From Falsiroseomonas oryziterrae (GTDB taxonomy: Bacteria > Pseudomonadota > Alphaproteobacteria > Acetobacterales > Acetobacteraceae), in assembly GCF_021864505.1 (NCBI RefSeq), contig NZ_JAKJIB010000005.1, positions 1 to 45,653 of the forward strand: a stretch of DNA of 45,653 nt, written 5' to 3'. The notes beneath the pieces were generated by a model that worked only from the letters and a program-made list of their open reading frames with translations, searched no databases and was not told the origin of the DNA. Position numbers and translations under genes: made by a program. How positions within the stretch are numbered: position 1 is the first letter of the stretch; each line of letters begins with the position of its first letter. Of the stretch, positions 33,805 to 43,269 are shown one piece after another.

Positions 33805-34845
33805 CTACAGGCTTATGCCGATCCCAAAGGACACGCCGGTGACGCCGTTGTCGCCCAGGAAGTAGCGGCCGATGAAGCGCACGCGTTCCATGTTGATGCC
33901 GAAGGCGCCAAGTTCCCACCGCCCGGTGTCGAACTCGATGCCGCCGCCGACCTTGATGGACCAGTCGAAGCCGAGAGCGTCGCGCTGGTCGCCGAGATAC
34001 CAGCTGGCCGAGCCGTCCAGCACCCAGCGCATCGGGCGGCCGAACGCCTCGACGCCGGTTGGCCAGCGATAGCGCGTCCACAGGCCGAGCGTGCGGGCGG
34101 TGGACCTCGCTTCGGCGATGGACGGCGTATCGCCGAAGGTCTCGATCCGGAGCTGGGTGAAGCGCAGTTCGACATCGATGTCGCGCTCCGGGCGATAGTC
34201 GTAATAGGCGAGGGTGAGCGCGCCGCCGAGGCCGAAGGCGCTGACGTGCTCGCCTTCGAGCACCGCGGCGGAGGCGCCGCGGCGGAGCTGCAGGAGGTCC
34301 GCCAGGAGCGTCCGGTCGCCGGCCGCATAGCCGCCCGCGACGTTGACGATCGGCCGCAGCCATAGGTTCTCCGCGATGGCGATGTCGTAGCCGACGCCCA
34401 GTGTTCCGGTGAAGTTGTTCCAGCGCACGGGCAGCCGGGGTGCATCCTGCCCGCCAAGGTAAAGAAGCGGATCGTAGCGCGCGTAGCCTGCGTAGATCTC
34501 CAAGTAGAGCGGGAAGGCTTCGCTCACGGTGAAGCCGAAGCCGAACTGGCTGAGCGTCAGAGCTGTGTCGCCTGGCCCAGCGGAGGTTCGGTTGATCTGC
34601 ACGGCATTCGCCGAGCCGTCGGGGATCATGTTGTATCCCATCAGCCCGAGGACCCCGCTGCCGAACTGGCGGTTGGCGAGGTCAGCACCGGCGAACCGGC
34701 CGGCCAAGGCGTTGCGAATGCCCTCGCTGCCGATGAGCGGTTGCGCAGCCGGCTGCCCGAACGGACCGCCCGCCACGGCCAGCAGCAGGACGCCCACGCT
34801 GAAACGCCAAAGGCTCCCCTTGAAGCCCCACCGTGCTTTCGTCAT
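33805..34845 (-). CDS. Outer-membrane beta-barrel protein
   Basis: A 346-residue exported barrel. The leader is LLLAVAGGPFGQPAAQ. The mature part alternates aromatic and polar residues in short strands: FPLYLEIYAGYARYDPLLY, GTLGVGYDIAIAENLWLRP, RWVLDGSASWYLGD and the terminal strand GVTGVSFGIGISL. Regions such as NVAGGYAAGDRTLLADLLQL resemble autotransporter-like or whole-cell-antigen barrels but there is no passenger domain. The ATG at 34845 lacks a strong ribosome site; a GTG at 34854 has GGGAG seven bases upstream and could be the true start. No partner gene is adjacent. The role is unknown. Confidence 0.75.
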   Translation of the reverse strand: MTKARWGFKGSLWRFSVGVLLLAVAGGPFGQPAAQPLIGSEGIRNALAGRFAGADLANRQFGSGVLGLMGYNMIPDGSANAVQINRTSAGPGDTALTLSQFGFGFTVSEAFPLYLEIYAGYARYDPLLYLGGQDAPRLPVRWNNFTGTLGVGYDIAIAENLWLRPIVNVAGGYAAGDRTLLADLLQLRRGASAAVLEGEHVSAFGLGGALTLAYYDYRPERDIDVELRFTQLRIETFGDTPSIAEARSTARTLGLWTRYRWPTGVEAFGRPMRWVLDGSASWYLGDQRDALGFDWSIKVGGGIEFDTGRWELGAFGINMERVRFIGRYFLGDNGVTGVSFGIGISL

Positions 34846-35108
34846 TCGCACCACGCGCGGGCTCCCGCCATCCGATTGCCTGATCTGGTCGCCTGTCGGG
34901 TGGATGTGCAACACCGCAAGATGCCCCACCCGACCGGTGACGATCCACAGTGCGGAGGCAATCGTGCCGAATTCGGATAGGGTTTGCACCGCTCGCGCCG
35001 GACCATGCCGCAAGGCTGCGCCGCCCAGCTGGTCAACCTCGCGTCGCGGCAGGGCGACCTGGGTGGCGGCGAGGCATCTGCGGAAGAGCCTAAGCGCCTC
35101 CCAACACC

Positions 35109-35215
35109 GTTCGGCATAAGCCGATGCGCGTCCGCGCATCCCAGAATTTCTCGACACCGCAAGGAGTTGCGAGAACCCCGCATCCGACGATCTCAGCGTT
35201 CGGAAGCAGGGAAGG
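35109..35215 (+). repeat. Dispersed intergenic repeat, copy C
   Basis: The left half (GTTCGGCATAAG at the start, then CGCATCCCAGAATTTC) matches copy B, and the right half (GAGAACCCCGCATCC, then CGTTCGGAAGC) matches copy D with similar spacing, so copy C bridges the two subtypes. It is intergenic and in the same orientation as the others. Confidence 0.7.
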
Positions 35216-35360
35216 CCTCTCGCCGAGGTTTTGCGCGACACGGTCGACGCCCTCCAAGCCCGCCGCCCGCCGACGGCAGGCTTTCGCGTTGTCCGACCCA
35301 GAGCAGCCTCCCGACTCCCTGAGCCCGGCTTCGGCATCGACGCATAGCTTGCTCGGAGAC

Positions 35361-35384
35361 GCGGTGGACTGCTCTGCGCACCGC
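35361..35384 (-). terminator. Possible terminator of the export cassette
   Basis: GCGGTG (35361-35366) pairs perfectly with CACCGC (35379-35384) across 12 bases. The stem begins directly after the stop codon of the membrane fusion protein gene. There is no T-tract, and a six-pair stem is easily formed by chance in GC-rich DNA. Confidence 0.3.
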
Positions 35385-36578
35385 TCACCGAGCCGTGCTG
35401 ACGCGGTCGCCGTCGCGGAGCGCGCTCGGCGGGAAGAGGATGACGGTCTCGCCAGGCGCAAGCCCGTCGGCGACCGTGGCGCTGCGCGCGGCGCGGCGGG
35501 CGACGGCAACCCGCCGCTCGCGCGCCAGGCCACCCTGCACCACGAACACCGCCCAGCCGCCGCCGCGCCGGAACAGCGCGCTGGTCGGCACGAGCACCGC
35601 GTCCTCGATCGCCTCCACAGTGATCCGCGCATCCACGCGGAAGCCGTCGCCGAGGGCTGCCCAGGCTTCGCGCGGCCCGACGAGGTCGATCACGACCCAC
35701 ACCCTCTGCTCCTCCACGCCGAGCGCCGAGACGCGGGTGAAGGCGCCGGGCTCGACGCGGCGGACGCGCGCCTGCAGTGGCGCCGGCCCGCCCCAGCGCT
35801 CGATGGTCACCGGCGCGCCTGGCGCGATGCCGACCGCTTCCGTGGTGAGGACGTCGACCACCACCTCAAGGTCGGCCGGATCGCCGAGTTCCAGCAGCGG
35901 CGCGCCTGCCGCGACGACGGCCTCGCTTTCCTGCAGCACGCGCAGGACCTGCCCGGCGACCGGGGCGCGGACCTCCTGGCGCTCCGGGCCGCTCTCCGAC
36001 GTCTCGGTGGCGGTGAGCAGGGCGCGCGCCTGGTCCAGCTCGTGCTCGGCGGCGTGGCGGCGGCGCTCAGCGGCCAGCATGTCGCGTGCGGCCGTGCGCT
36101 CGGCGAGTTCCGCACGCTCGCGCTGCTGGAGCGGCGCAGCGCCCCGCGCGTGAAGGGCGCGCACGCGGGCCGCGTCCGCCTCGGCCTGGGCCTGCTGGGC
36201 GGCAGCACGTTCCACCAGGATCTCGGCCTGCTGCAGCATAGCTTCCGCGGCGCCGACGCGCTCCTCCGCCTCACGCTGCGCCCGGGGACCGAGCAGGGCC
36301 GAGGGCGCGGCGAGGATCAGCGCGATGGGGTCGTCGCGGCCCACGACGTCGCCGGGCCGCACGCCGAGCCGCAGCACACGTCCGGCGACCGGGGCGGAGA
36401 CGACATAGCGCTCACGCACGCGGGTGCGCCCGTCCTCCTCCACGACCGCCTCGAAGCGGCTGCGCGTGACCTGCTCGGTCTCGACGAGCACCGGCCGTGG
36501 GCGGAAGGCGAGGAAGGTGCCGCCCAGCCCCAGAAGAACGGCCGCGGCGACGAGCGCCCGGCGGACATGCCGGTTCAT
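35385..36578 (-). CDS. HlyD/MacA-type periplasmic membrane fusion protein
   Basis: A 397-residue adaptor of the HlyD/RND-MFP family, linking an inner-membrane ABC transporter to the envelope. One N-terminal helix (RALVAAAVLLGLGGTFLAF) anchors it. The first half-lipoyl segment (YVVSAPVAGRVLRLGVRPGDVV) precedes an alpha-helical hairpin rich in Glu, Ala and Arg (about 95-205) and the second half-lipoyl segment (EVRAPVAGQVLRVLQESEAVV). A beta-barrel domain and a membrane-proximal domain ending in LRDGDRVSTAR follow. It starts three bases after the permease stop. The ATPase-permease-adaptor order matches DevBCA/MacAB-like exporters. No TolC-type outer-membrane channel is next to it. The cargo is unknown. 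Confidence 0.9.
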   Translation of the reverse strand: MNRHVRRALVAAAVLLGLGGTFLAFRPRPVLVETEQVTRSRFEAVVEEDGRTRVRERYVVSAPVAGRVLRLGVRPGDVVGRDDPIALILAAPSALLGPRAQREAEERVGAAEAMLQQAEILVERAAAQQAQAEADAARVRALHARGAAPLQQRERAELAERTAARDMLAAERRRHAAEHELDQARALLTATETSESGPERQEVRAPVAGQVLRVLQESEAVVAAGAPLLELGDPADLEVVVDVLTTEAVGIAPGAPVTIERWGGPAPLQARVRRVEPGAFTRVSALGVEEQRVWVVIDLVGPREAWAALGDGFRVDARITVEAIEDAVLVPTSALFRRGGGWAVFVVQGGLARERRVAVARRAARSATVADGLAPGETVILFPPSALRDGDRVSTAR

Positions 36579-36581
36579 GCG

Positions 36582-38942
36582 TCAGTCCCTTGCCTTCAGG
36601 GCGGCGACCAGGTCGAGCCGGTCGATCCGCCGCCGCACCACCACCGCGCTCGCCAGCGCCGCGCCCAGCACGACGAGCGCCGCCGTCGCGAAGGTCGCCG
36701 TGCTGATCGCCGGCGGGACGTCGAAGCTTTCGTTGTCCCGCGCGCCCAGGATCAGGCCGACGAACCACTGCGCCAGCACCAGCCCGAGCGGGACAGCGAC
36801 CAGCACGGCCACCGCCAGTTCCGCCAGCAGGATGCGCGCCACCTCCCGCCGCGTGAAGCCGAGGACGCGGAGGCTTGCCATCTCCCAGCCCCGCTCTTGC
36901 AGCGCGACGCGGGCGCTGTTGTAGACGACGCCGACCGCGATGATGATGCCGAAGCAGGTCAGCGTCACGGCGCTGGTCAGCACGAGGCCGGCGATCACCT
37001 CGTCGAAGACGCGCAGCCACACGGCCTTGACGTTGGTCGCCGCGACGCGCGGCCGCTCCGCCAGATGCCGCCAGAGCGCCTCGGCCGCCAACGGATCCAC
37101 GCGCAGCGCGACATGGGAGACGAGGTCGTCCTCGCGCATCAGGCGGTTCAGCGCGCCGATCTCCATCAGCGCGGTGAAGCCGATGATGTCCTCGACCAGC
37201 GCGGCCACCGGCAGGTCGTGGACACGGCGCGCGCCTTCCAGCACCTCGACCTGCACGATGTCGCCGGCACGGACGCCGAGCCGTTCGGCGAGCCGCCGGC
37301 TGAGGGCGATTCCGTCGCGGGGGATCGGCACGGGGCGGAGGTCGGCGTCGCGCGGCACGCGCAGCTCCGCGCCCGCCGGTAGGCCGGTGACGGCCAGGAG
37401 ACGGCTGCGCTGCGCGGCCCGGATGCGCACCGGCACGATGCGCTGTCCTTCCGCGGCGAGCACGCCGGGCAGCCGCGCCATCTCCCGCACGGCGCGGGCG
37501 GGGCGCGGGTCCGTCAGTGCCACGAAGGCGTCGCCGCGCTCGATGCGGTCGAACTGCAGCTCGACCATGCTGTCCATTGCATCCCACCAGAACAGGCCGA
37601 GCACCACCATCGGCACGGCCAGCGCGATGCCGAACACGGTGAGGAGCGTGCGCAGCGGGCGACCGAGCAGGCCGCGCAGCGGGATTCTTGCCCGCGCGCC
37701 GAGCCGTCGCCCGACATCGCCGGCCGCGCCCCCGACGAAGGCGGATGGCCGGGCCGGACGCAGCCCCTCCGCGGCGGGCAGGCGCAGGATCCGCCGCAGT
37801 GCCGCGAGGACGCCGAGCAGCGCGACCGCGAAGCTCGCCACGGCGGCAAGCAGCGGCAGCCAGACCGGCAGCAGATACGGCAGCTCCGGGAAGCGGAAGA
37901 AGGGGCGGTAGTTGCCAAGCATGCCGGCACCCATCCAGGCACCGGCGGCGATGCCGAGCGCAGACCCCAGCAGGCAGATCGCCGCGACGAACTTCGCGTA
38001 GTGCGTCGCGATCGGGAAGGGTGGGTAGCCGAGCGCCTTCAGCGCCGCGATCTGGTCGCGCTGCGCCTCCACCATCCGGCCCAGCACGACGTTCAGCAGG
38101 AAGGCGGCGATGCCGAAGAAGACGAGCGGCACGGTAACGGCCAGCGTGCGCTGCTCGGCCAGTTCGTCTTCCAGGAACCGGTGGGAGGGCTGGTCGCGCC
38201 TTCCATAGGCGCCGCGCCCGCCCCAGGGCAGCAGCACCCGGTCGAGTTCCGCGATCACGGCGGCTTCCGAGGCGCCGGGTGCAAGCGTCAGGACGGCCTC
38301 CGTGAAGGCGCCCTGCATGTCGAAGGCGCGCGCGACGGCTTCCTCGTTCGCCCAGAGCACGACGAAGCCGCGATCGTCGGGCAGCGGGCTGCCGGGTCGC
38401 GAGGTGAAGACGAATTCCGGCGAATGGGCGATGCCGACGATGCGGAAGCGCTCGCGCCTTCCGTTCAGGATGACAGCGACCTCGTCCCCCGGGCGCATCC
38501 GCCACGCCTCGGCGAAGGCGGCGTGGATCGCCGCCTCGTCGTGCCGGCTCGGCTCGGGCAGGCGGCCGGCGAGCAGGCGCAGCCGGTTCAGCGCAGGCTG
38601 TTCCCCGCTGACCGGCAGCGACAGGACGCGGCCGGCGACCGGCACCTCGGCGCCTGGCCAGTCCACGCGGGCCTCGCCACCGACGCGGCCTTCCACCACG
38701 GCCACGCCGGGGATCTCCGCGACGCGCGCGAGCAGCGTGCGCGGCGCCCGCTTCACCTCGGCGAAGACCTCCGCGAAGCGGCTCTCGGCGTAGAAGCTCT
38801 GCTGCGCGGCCCGAAGCGACAGGAAGCTGCTCACCGACATCACCAGCACGGCGACGCCGGCGCCGATCAGCAGCGCGATGGTCAGGACCTGGCCGCGCAG
38901 CGCCCAGAAGTCGCGCAGCAGCTTGCGGTCCAGCACGCTCAC
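36582..38942 (-). CDS. FtsX/MacB-type ABC transporter permease
   Basis: A 786-residue inner-membrane protein with two FtsX-like domains. The first helix ([18 protein letters not shown], about 18-36) is followed by a large periplasmic domain (about 40-250), then helix clusters near 260-400. A second short permease unit begins with [19 protein letters not shown] and has its own periplasmic insert and three C-terminal helices. This doubled organisation is like LolC/E-type and DevC-type permeases rather than single-unit MacB. The start is GTG overlapping the ATPase stop (GTGA), so the two are translationally coupled. Together with the ATPase and adaptor it probably exports or extracts a lipid, peptide or drug-like molecule. 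Confidence 0.9.
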   Translation of the reverse strand: MSVLDRKLLRDFWALRGQVLTIALLIGAGVAVLVMSVSSFLSLRAAQQSFYAESRFAEVFAEVKRAPRTLLARVAEIPGVAVVEGRVGGEARVDWPGAEVPVAGRVLSLPVSGEQPALNRLRLLAGRLPEPSRHDEAAIHAAFAEAWRMRPGDEVAVILNGRRERFRIVGIAHSPEFVFTSRPGSPLPDDRGFVVLWANEEAVARAFDMQGAFTEAVLTLAPGASEAAVIAELDRVLLPWGGRGAYGRRDQPSHRFLEDELAEQRTLAVTVPLVFFGIAAFLLNVVLGRMVEAQRDQIAALKALGYPPFPIATHYAKFVAAICLLGSALGIAAGAWMGAGMLGNYRPFFRFPELPYLLPVWLPLLAAVASFAVALLGVLAALRRILRLPAAEGLRPARPSAFVGGAAGDVGRRLGARARIPLRGLLGRPLRTLLTVFGIALAVPMVVLGLFWWDAMDSMVELQFDRIERGDAFVALTDPRPARAVREMARLPGVLAAEGQRIVPVRIRAAQRSRLLAVTGLPAGAELRVPRDADLRPVPIPRDGIALSRRLAERLGVRAGDIVQVEVLEGARRVHDLPVAALVEDIIGFTALMEIGALNRLMREDDLVSHVALRVDPLAAEALWRHLAERPRVAATNVKAVWLRVFDEVIAGLVLTSAVTLTCFGIIIAVGVVYNSARVALQERGWEMASLRVLGFTRREVARILLAELAVAVLVAVPLGLVLAQWFVGLILGARDNESFDVPPAISTATFATAALVVLGAALASAVVVRRRIDRLDLVAALKARD

Positions 38943-39715
38943 CAGACCAGTTCCTCGGGCGCGAGGCGGCGCGCATTGCGCTCGGTCGCGACGATGCGCC
39001 CGCCGCCCATGCGCAGCACCCGGTCCGCCATGCCGGCGATCGCGGCGTTGTGGGTGATGACCACGGTCGTCGCGCCGACCTCCCGATTCGCACGCGCGAT
39101 GGCGGAGAGCACCAGCTTGCCCGTCTCGACGTCGAGCGCGCCGGTGGGCTCGTCGCAGAGCAGCGCGTCGGGGCGCTTCACGATGGCGCGCGCGACCGCG
39201 ACACGCTGCTGCTCGCCGCCGGAGAGCTGGCCGGGGAAGTGGTCCAGGCGATGGGAGAGGCCTACCAGCGCCAGCGCCTCCTCCGGCCGCATCGGGTCGC
39301 GCGCGATCTCCGCGACGAGCTCGACGTTCTCGCGCGCGGTGAGGCTCGGGATCAGGTTGTAGAACTGGAAGACGAAGCCGACATGGTCGCGGCGATAGGC
39401 GGTCAGCGCCGCCTCATCCGCCCCGGTCAACTCATGGTCGCGCCAGGCGGCGCGGCCGGAGGTCGGAGCGTCGAGCCCGCCCAGGATGTTCAGCAGCGTG
39501 GACTTGCCGGAGCCCGAGGGGCCGAGCAGCACGACGAACTCGCCCTGCAGGATGTCGAGGTCGAGGTCACGCAGCGCATGCACCGTGGCGTCGCCGCTGC
39601 CGTAGCTCTTGCACAGCCCGCGCGCGACGAAGACCGGGGGCGCACCGGTCGCCTCGGTCTTGCCAGCCGGGGGCGCTGCGTCGGAAGCCGTGGTCATGGG
39701 CGTCCGGCGCAGCAT
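38939..39715 (-). CDS. ABC transporter ATP-binding protein (LolD/MacB class)
   Basis: A 258-residue ATPase that powers the adjacent FtsX-type permease. Walker A is GPSGSGKST (65-73), the Q-loop lies in [13 protein letters not shown], the signature is LSGGEQQR (163-170), Walker B is ALLCDEP (183-189), and the switch His is in [10 protein letters not shown]. The Tyr/Asn after the Q-loop and the short length are typical of LolD/MacB-class ATPases. It is the first gene of the three-gene cassette and overlaps the permease start. About 25 extra residues at the N-terminus before the nucleotide fold are Ala/Thr/Pro-rich; a later ATG (39697) is possible. Confidence 0.95.
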   Translation of the reverse strand: MLRRTPMTTASDAAPPAGKTEATGAPPVFVARGLCKSYGSGDATVHALRDLDLDILQGEFVVLLGPSGSGKSTLLNILGGLDAPTSGRAAWRDHELTGADEAALTAYRRDHVGFVFQFYNLIPSLTARENVELVAEIARDPMRPEEALALVGLSHRLDHFPGQLSGGEQQRVAVARAIVKRPDALLCDEPTGALDVETGKLVLSAIARANREVGATTVVITHNAAIAGMADRVLRMGGGRIVATERNARRLAPEELVW

Positions 39716-39759
39716 GCCACGGTTCCCGGCCAGGCGGCGATGATCGCGCCGCGCGCGGC

Positions 39760-40290
39760 TCAGCCCCGGATCATGCGGGAAAGGGCGCGGTCGCGCAGGA
39801 TGAACTGGTGCCAGAGCGCGGCCAGGACATGGGCCGCGATCGCCGCGAGCATGAGGTTGGCCAGCACCTCATGCGTCTCGCCCCAGATGCGGCCGCCGGG
39901 GACGGGGAAGGGGGCCTGCAGGGGGAAGCCGCCGAAGACCGTCACCGCGCGGCCGCGCGCCCAGCGGTCGAGCAGCCCGCTGAGCGGCACGCCGATGGTG
40001 AGGCCGATCAGCGCCAGGTGCATCGCGGCGGCGCCCAGGCGCTGCCAGGCCGGCCCCTGCGCCGGGGGCAGCGGCGCCACGAGGCGCCAGGCGACCCGCA
40101 GAGCCGCGAAGCCGAGCACCAGGATGCCCAGGCTGTAGTGCAGCTGCATCGCGAGGTCGCGGCCGGCGCCGCGGGGAAACTCCTCCATCGTGCTGCCGAC
40201 CACCCAGGCCGACAGCACCAGCAGCGCGGTTGCCCAGTGGATGGCGCGTGTCGCCATGCCGGGGGATCGCAGCGCGACGGTCGTCGTCAT
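39760..40290 (-). CDS. Cytochrome b561 family protein
   Basis: A 176-residue four-helix membrane cytochrome that carries two b haems and moves electrons between quinol and periplasmic partners. Helices are visible with histidines at the usual places: [60 protein letters not shown] and [39 protein letters not shown] precedes the ATG at 40290. It is 16 bases downstream of a PepSY protein and probably shares its transcript, which leaves the divergent operator near 40675-40723. b561-PepSY pairs beside a two-component system are often induced by envelope or metal stress. Confidence 0.92.
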   Translation of the reverse strand: MTTTVALRSPGMATRAIHWATALLVLSAWVVGSTMEEFPRGAGRDLAMQLHYSLGILVLGFAALRVAWRLVAPLPPAQGPAWQRLGAAAMHLALIGLTIGVPLSGLLDRWARGRAVTVFGGFPLQAPFPVPGGRIWGETHEVLANLMLAAIAAHVLAALWHQFILRDRALSRMIRG

Positions 40291-40306
40291 CACCGGGCTC
40301 CCTGGC

Positions 40307-40615
40307 TCAGCGGCCGCGGGGCGCAACGGCGCCGGTGGTGGCGTCCACGCGCAGCTCCACGCGGCGGCCCTGTGCGTCGTTGGCCTTTACCTGCCAGCCG
40401 CCGCGCTCCCATTCGAGCTCGCTGACGGCGGTGTAGCCGGCGCCAAGCACGGCCGCGATGGCGGCGGGGGCGTCGAAGCGGGCATTGCCGGGCGTCACCG
40501 CCTCCGCCGCGCGGCGGTCGGGGCGGTTGTCGTCGGAGGCGGCCAGCGCGGTGCCGAGCGGGGCGGCGACGGCGAGCGCGAGGGCGAGGGCGGCGATGGG
40601 ACGGAAGCGGGTCAT
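40307..40615 (-). CDS. Secreted PepSY-domain protein
   Basis: A 102-residue periplasmic protein. The leader (PIAALALALAVAAPLGTALAA) is followed by a single PepSY domain with AIAAVLGAGYTAVSELEWERGGWQVK split over residues about 52-80 and the end RVELRVDATTGAV, the domain signature. PepSY domains are thought to bind or inhibit proteases or act as small envelope sensors. GGAGACCCGAG precedes the ATG. It is divergent from a second PepSY gene and co-directional with cytochrome b561. Confidence 0.88.
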   Translation of the reverse strand: MTRFRPIAALALALAVAAPLGTALAASDDNRPDRRAAEAVTPGNARFDAPAAIAAVLGAGYTAVSELEWERGGWQVKANDAQGRRVELRVDATTGAVAPRGR

Positions 40616-40674
40616 CTCGGGTCTCCAGGGTTCGGCGTTGCGGCCTCTCCGCAACGGGGCGCATCCTGGCCGCT

Positions 40675-40723
40675 CCCAGCTGAACCGGCGCTGAGCCGTC
40701 CGTTCAGCCGCGGTTCAGCTGGG
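40675..40723. promoter_or_regulatory. Two-component operator with four GCTGAAC half-sites at 11-bp spacing
   Basis: On the plus strand GCTGAAC (40679-40685) and GCTGAGC (40690-40696) are 11 bases apart. On the minus strand GCTGAAC is read at 40713-40719 and 40702-40708, again 11 apart. The outer arms extend to a perfect 13-base inverted repeat (40675-40687 and 40711-40723). Tandem half-sites at 10-11 bp are how OmpR/PhoB-class regulators bind, and one pair faces each divergent transcript. The OmpR-type regulator gene begins 350 bases downstream. Autoregulation of both units is the natural inference. Confidence 0.7.
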
Positions 40724-40741
40724 CGTTCCGATGCTGCCCGC

Positions 40742-41071
40742 ATGCGCCGAGCCCTGCTGCTGCTGCCGATGCTGACGATGCCCCTGCTGACGCTGGGCGC
40801 CCCGAATGCGCGGGCGGATGACCGGCGCGACCATGAGCGCGCGCGCGCCGCGCTCGCCGCCGGGGAGATCCGCCCGCTCGCCGAGCTGCTCGGCGAGGTG
40901 GAGCGCCGCTATGTCGGCCGCGTCATCGCGACGGAGCTGGAGCGCGAGGACGGGCGCTGGATCTACGAGTTCAAGCTGCTGCCGCCGTCCGGCCGGGTGG
41001 TCGAGCTGCGCCTCGATGCCGCGACCGGCGCGCTGCTGCGCAGCCGTGGGCCGGTCGAGGAACGGCGCTGA
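40742..41071 (+). CDS. Secreted PepSY-domain protein
   Basis: A 109-residue exported protein. The leader is MRRALLLLPMLTMPLLTLG; the mature part has one PepSY-like domain (RPLAELLGEVERRYVGRVI, then GRWIYEFKLL and VELRLDAATGALL). Its stop overlaps the response-regulator ATG (TGATG), so it is translated with the two-component system and may modulate the sensor kinase in the periplasm. The start ATG has no strong ribosome site and lies only 18 bases from the operator, suggesting a very short or absent leader RNA. Confidence 0.88.
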   Translation: MRRALLLLPMLTMPLLTLGAPNARADDRRDHERARAALAAGEIRPLAELLGEVERRYVGRVIATELEREDGRWIYEFKLLPPSGRVVELRLDAATGALLRSRGPVEERR

Positions 41072-41730
41072 TGCGCGTCCTCGTCGTGGAGGACCATCCG
41101 GCGCTGGCCCGTCAGGTGATGGACGCGCTGACGGAGGCCGGCTTCGTCGCCGATCACGCGGCCGACGGCGAGGAGGGCCACTTCCTCGGCGACGCGGAGC
41201 CCTACGACGCGGTGGTGCTCGACCTCGGGCTGCCGGTGGTGGACGGGCTCACGGTGCTGAAGCGCTGGCGATCGGCGGGGCGCGACATGCCGGTGCTGAT
41301 CCTGACGGCGCGCGACGGCTGGAGCGAGAAGGTCGCCGGCCTCAACGCCGGCGCCGACGACTACCTGACCAAGCCCTTCGTCATGGCGGAGCTGGTCGCG
41401 CGCATCCAGGCGCTCGTGCGCCGCGCGCATGGTCGCAGCCGGCCGGAGATCGCCCTCGGTCGCCTGGTGGTGGACACGGCAGCGCAGCGCGTGACGCTGG
41501 ACGGCGCGGCCGTGAGGCTGACCGGGCTGGAATACCGGCTGCTCGCCTATCTCGCGCTGCATGCTGGGCAGGTGGTCTCCAAGACCGAGCTGACCGAGCA
41601 TCTCTACGCGCAGGATTTCGACCGCGACAGCAACACGCTGGAGGTGGTGGTCGGCCGGCTTCGGAAGAAGCTCAGCGAGGGGCTGATCGAGACCGTGCGC
41701 GGCCAGGGCTACAGGCTGGCTGCTGCATGA
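41071..41730 (+). CDS. OmpR/PhoB family response regulator
   Basis: A 219-residue two-component regulator. The receiver has the acidic pair in VVEDHP (7-8), phosphoacceptor Asp51 (VVLDLGLP), Thr79 and Lys101 (LTKPF). The C-terminal winged helix (about 125-219) has LTGLEYRLLAYLALHAGQVV and the recognition region SNTLEVVVGRLRKKL, ending in GQGYRL. It overlaps the PepSY gene upstream and the kinase gene downstream, so the three are coupled. It is close to the PmrA/QseB/TctD group by sequence feel. Its likely targets include the divergent PepSY-b561 transcript through the 40675-40723 sites. Confidence 0.95.
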   Translation: MRVLVVEDHPALARQVMDALTEAGFVADHAADGEEGHFLGDAEPYDAVVLDLGLPVVDGLTVLKRWRSAGRDMPVLILTARDGWSEKVAGLNAGADDYLTKPFVMAELVARIQALVRRAHGRSRPEIALGRLVVDTAAQRVTLDGAAVRLTGLEYRLLAYLALHAGQVVSKTELTEHLYAQDFDRDSNTLEVVVGRLRKKLSEGLIETVRGQGYRLAAA

Positions 41731-43073
41731 GATGGCCGCGCTCCCTCGCGCTGCGGCTCGCCCTGGGGACCGGGCTTTGGGTGTCGGTAGGGTTGGGCGC
41801 GGCGGCGTGGTTCGTCACCGGCGTCGTGGTGCGCCAGGTCGAGGCCGCCTTCGACGCAAGGCTGGCCGGGTTGCTCGACGCTGCCGTGGCGGCGGCGGCA
41901 ACGGATGCCGAGGGGCGGGTCGTGGTCGCCCGCGCGCCCGCCGGCGCGGATTTCGAACGGCCCTTCGGCGGCGCCTATTGGCAGGTGACGGGGCCCGGCG
42001 GGGCGGTCGCCACCTCCCGCTCGCTCTGGGACCAGGCGCTTCCCGCCGCCGCGGGGGGGCATGATGGGGTGTTGCTGCGCGACGTGGTGGGGCCGCGGGG
42101 CGAGAAGCTTCGCGTCGCTGAGCGCGACCTGCTGCTGCCCGGCGCCGCGGCGCCGGCGCATGTCGCCGTCGCGCTGTCCCGCGGGGAGACAGAGGCCGAG
42201 GTCGCCCGGCTTCGCACGATCCTGCTGCTGACCTTCGGGGCGCTGGGGCTGGGGCTGGTGGCTGGCGCCGTGGCCACCGTGGTCGCGGGTCTCGCGCCGC
42301 TGCGCCGCGTGCGCCGGGCGCTTGCCGAGATCCGCGATGGCCGCCGCGAACGGCTGGCGATCGCGGCGCCGTCCGAGATCGCGCCCCTGGTCGCCGAGGT
42401 GGACGCGCTGATCGCCGCGAACCGCGCCACGGTGGAGCGGGCGCGGTCGCATGTCGGCAACCTCGCCCATGCGCTGAAGACGCCGCTGGCGGTGCTGCGC
42501 AACGCGCTCGAGCGCGCCAGCCCCGACATTAAGGCAGCGCGTGTCGAGGCGTCGGCGCTGGAGCGGTTGGTTCACCACCACCTCGCGCGTGCGCGGGGCG
42601 CCGCGCTGGCCGCGTCCCTCGCAGCGGCTTCGTCGCCGCTTGCGATCGCGGAGGAGGTCGCCAGCGCGTTGCGCCGGCTGTTCGACGGGTGCGATCTGCT
42701 GATCGAGGTGGAGGGCGATCCGGGCGCCCGGGTCCGGGTGGACCCTCAGGACCTCGCAGAAATGCTCGGCAACCTGATGGAGAATGCGTGCAAATGGGCC
42801 CGGCGGCACGTCGGCGTGACCATTGCCGCGGATGGGAAGTCTGTGGTCGTCGCGGTGGGCGATGATGGTTCGGGCCTGCCAGAGGACGGGCGGGATGCCG
42901 TTCTCGGCCGCGGGGTGCGGCTGGACGAGCAGACGGCGGGAAGCGGCCTCGGCCTCGCAATCGTGGCGGACCTGGCAGCGCTGCACCGCGGCAGCCTCGA
43001 GCTCGGCCGGGCCGCCGAAGGCGGGCTTCTCGCCACGCTGCGGCTTCCGCGGCACGGAGTGACGGCAACCTGA
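41727..43073 (+). CDS. Sensor histidine kinase
   Basis: A 448-residue membrane kinase. Helices lie at about 9-35 and 163-190, with a periplasmic sensor domain of about 125 residues between them. HAMP-like sequence (190-215) leads to the dimerisation domain with His248 (GNLAHALKTPLAVLRN). The catalytic domain carries Asn353 (NLMENACKWA), the G1 box (DDGSGLP, 379-385) and the G2 box (GSGLGLAI). HALKTP instead of HELRTP is typical of PhoQ/QseC relatives. Its ATG overlaps the regulator stop (ATGA). The stimulus is unknown; neighbouring PepSY and b561 genes point to envelope, metal or redox stress. Confidence 0.95.
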   Translation: MRWPRSLALRLALGTGLWVSVGLGAAAWFVTGVVVRQVEAAFDARLAGLLDAAVAAAATDAEGRVVVARAPAGADFERPFGGAYWQVTGPGGAVATSRSLWDQALPAAAGGHDGVLLRDVVGPRGEKLRVAERDLLLPGAAAPAHVAVALSRGETEAEVARLRTILLLTFGALGLGLVAGAVATVVAGLAPLRRVRRALAEIRDGRRERLAIAAPSEIAPLVAEVDALIAANRATVERARSHVGNLAHALKTPLAVLRNALERASPDIKAARVEASALERLVHHHLARARGAALAASLAAASSPLAIAEEVASALRRLFDGCDLLIEVEGDPGARVRVDPQDLAEMLGNLMENACKWARRHVGVTIAADGKSVVVAVGDDGSGLPEDGRDAVLGRGVRLDEQTAGSGLGLAIVADLAALHRGSLELGRAAEGGLLATLRLPRHGVTAT

Positions 43074-43269
43074 CAGGCGGAAACCAGGACGCAAGCGCCG
43101 CTATCTTCGTCCCCCCGGGAGGCCGCCTGCCTCGCTGCTGGCCTCGTTCTGCACTTCGCCGGTTGCGCGGACCCCGAGGGTTGGCCCGGGGCAGGAGCCG
43201 CGCCGGCGGCTGTGGTCCATGTCGTGCTATGTCCGGTGCACTCGCTGCTCGGCGGGCAGGTCGGCGTGT

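Larger units (their letters stand above)
34846..35384. other. Gene-free stretch with repeat copy C
   Basis: These 539 bases lie between the start of the outer-membrane barrel gene and the 3' end of the export cassette, both leftward. Frames here are shadows with no recognisable domain, including one long frame continuous with the barrel. Dispersed repeat copy C occupies 35109-35215. A GCGGTG/CACCGC stem lies at 35361-35384, immediately after the export cassette. The promoter of the barrel gene must be within the first 150 bases, but I cannot define it. Confidence 0.6.

Noticed and set aside
35124-37382. 752-codon plus-strand frame opposite the export cassette
   Set aside because: It runs across an intergenic repeat and two real minus-strand genes; no domain or ribosome site supports it.
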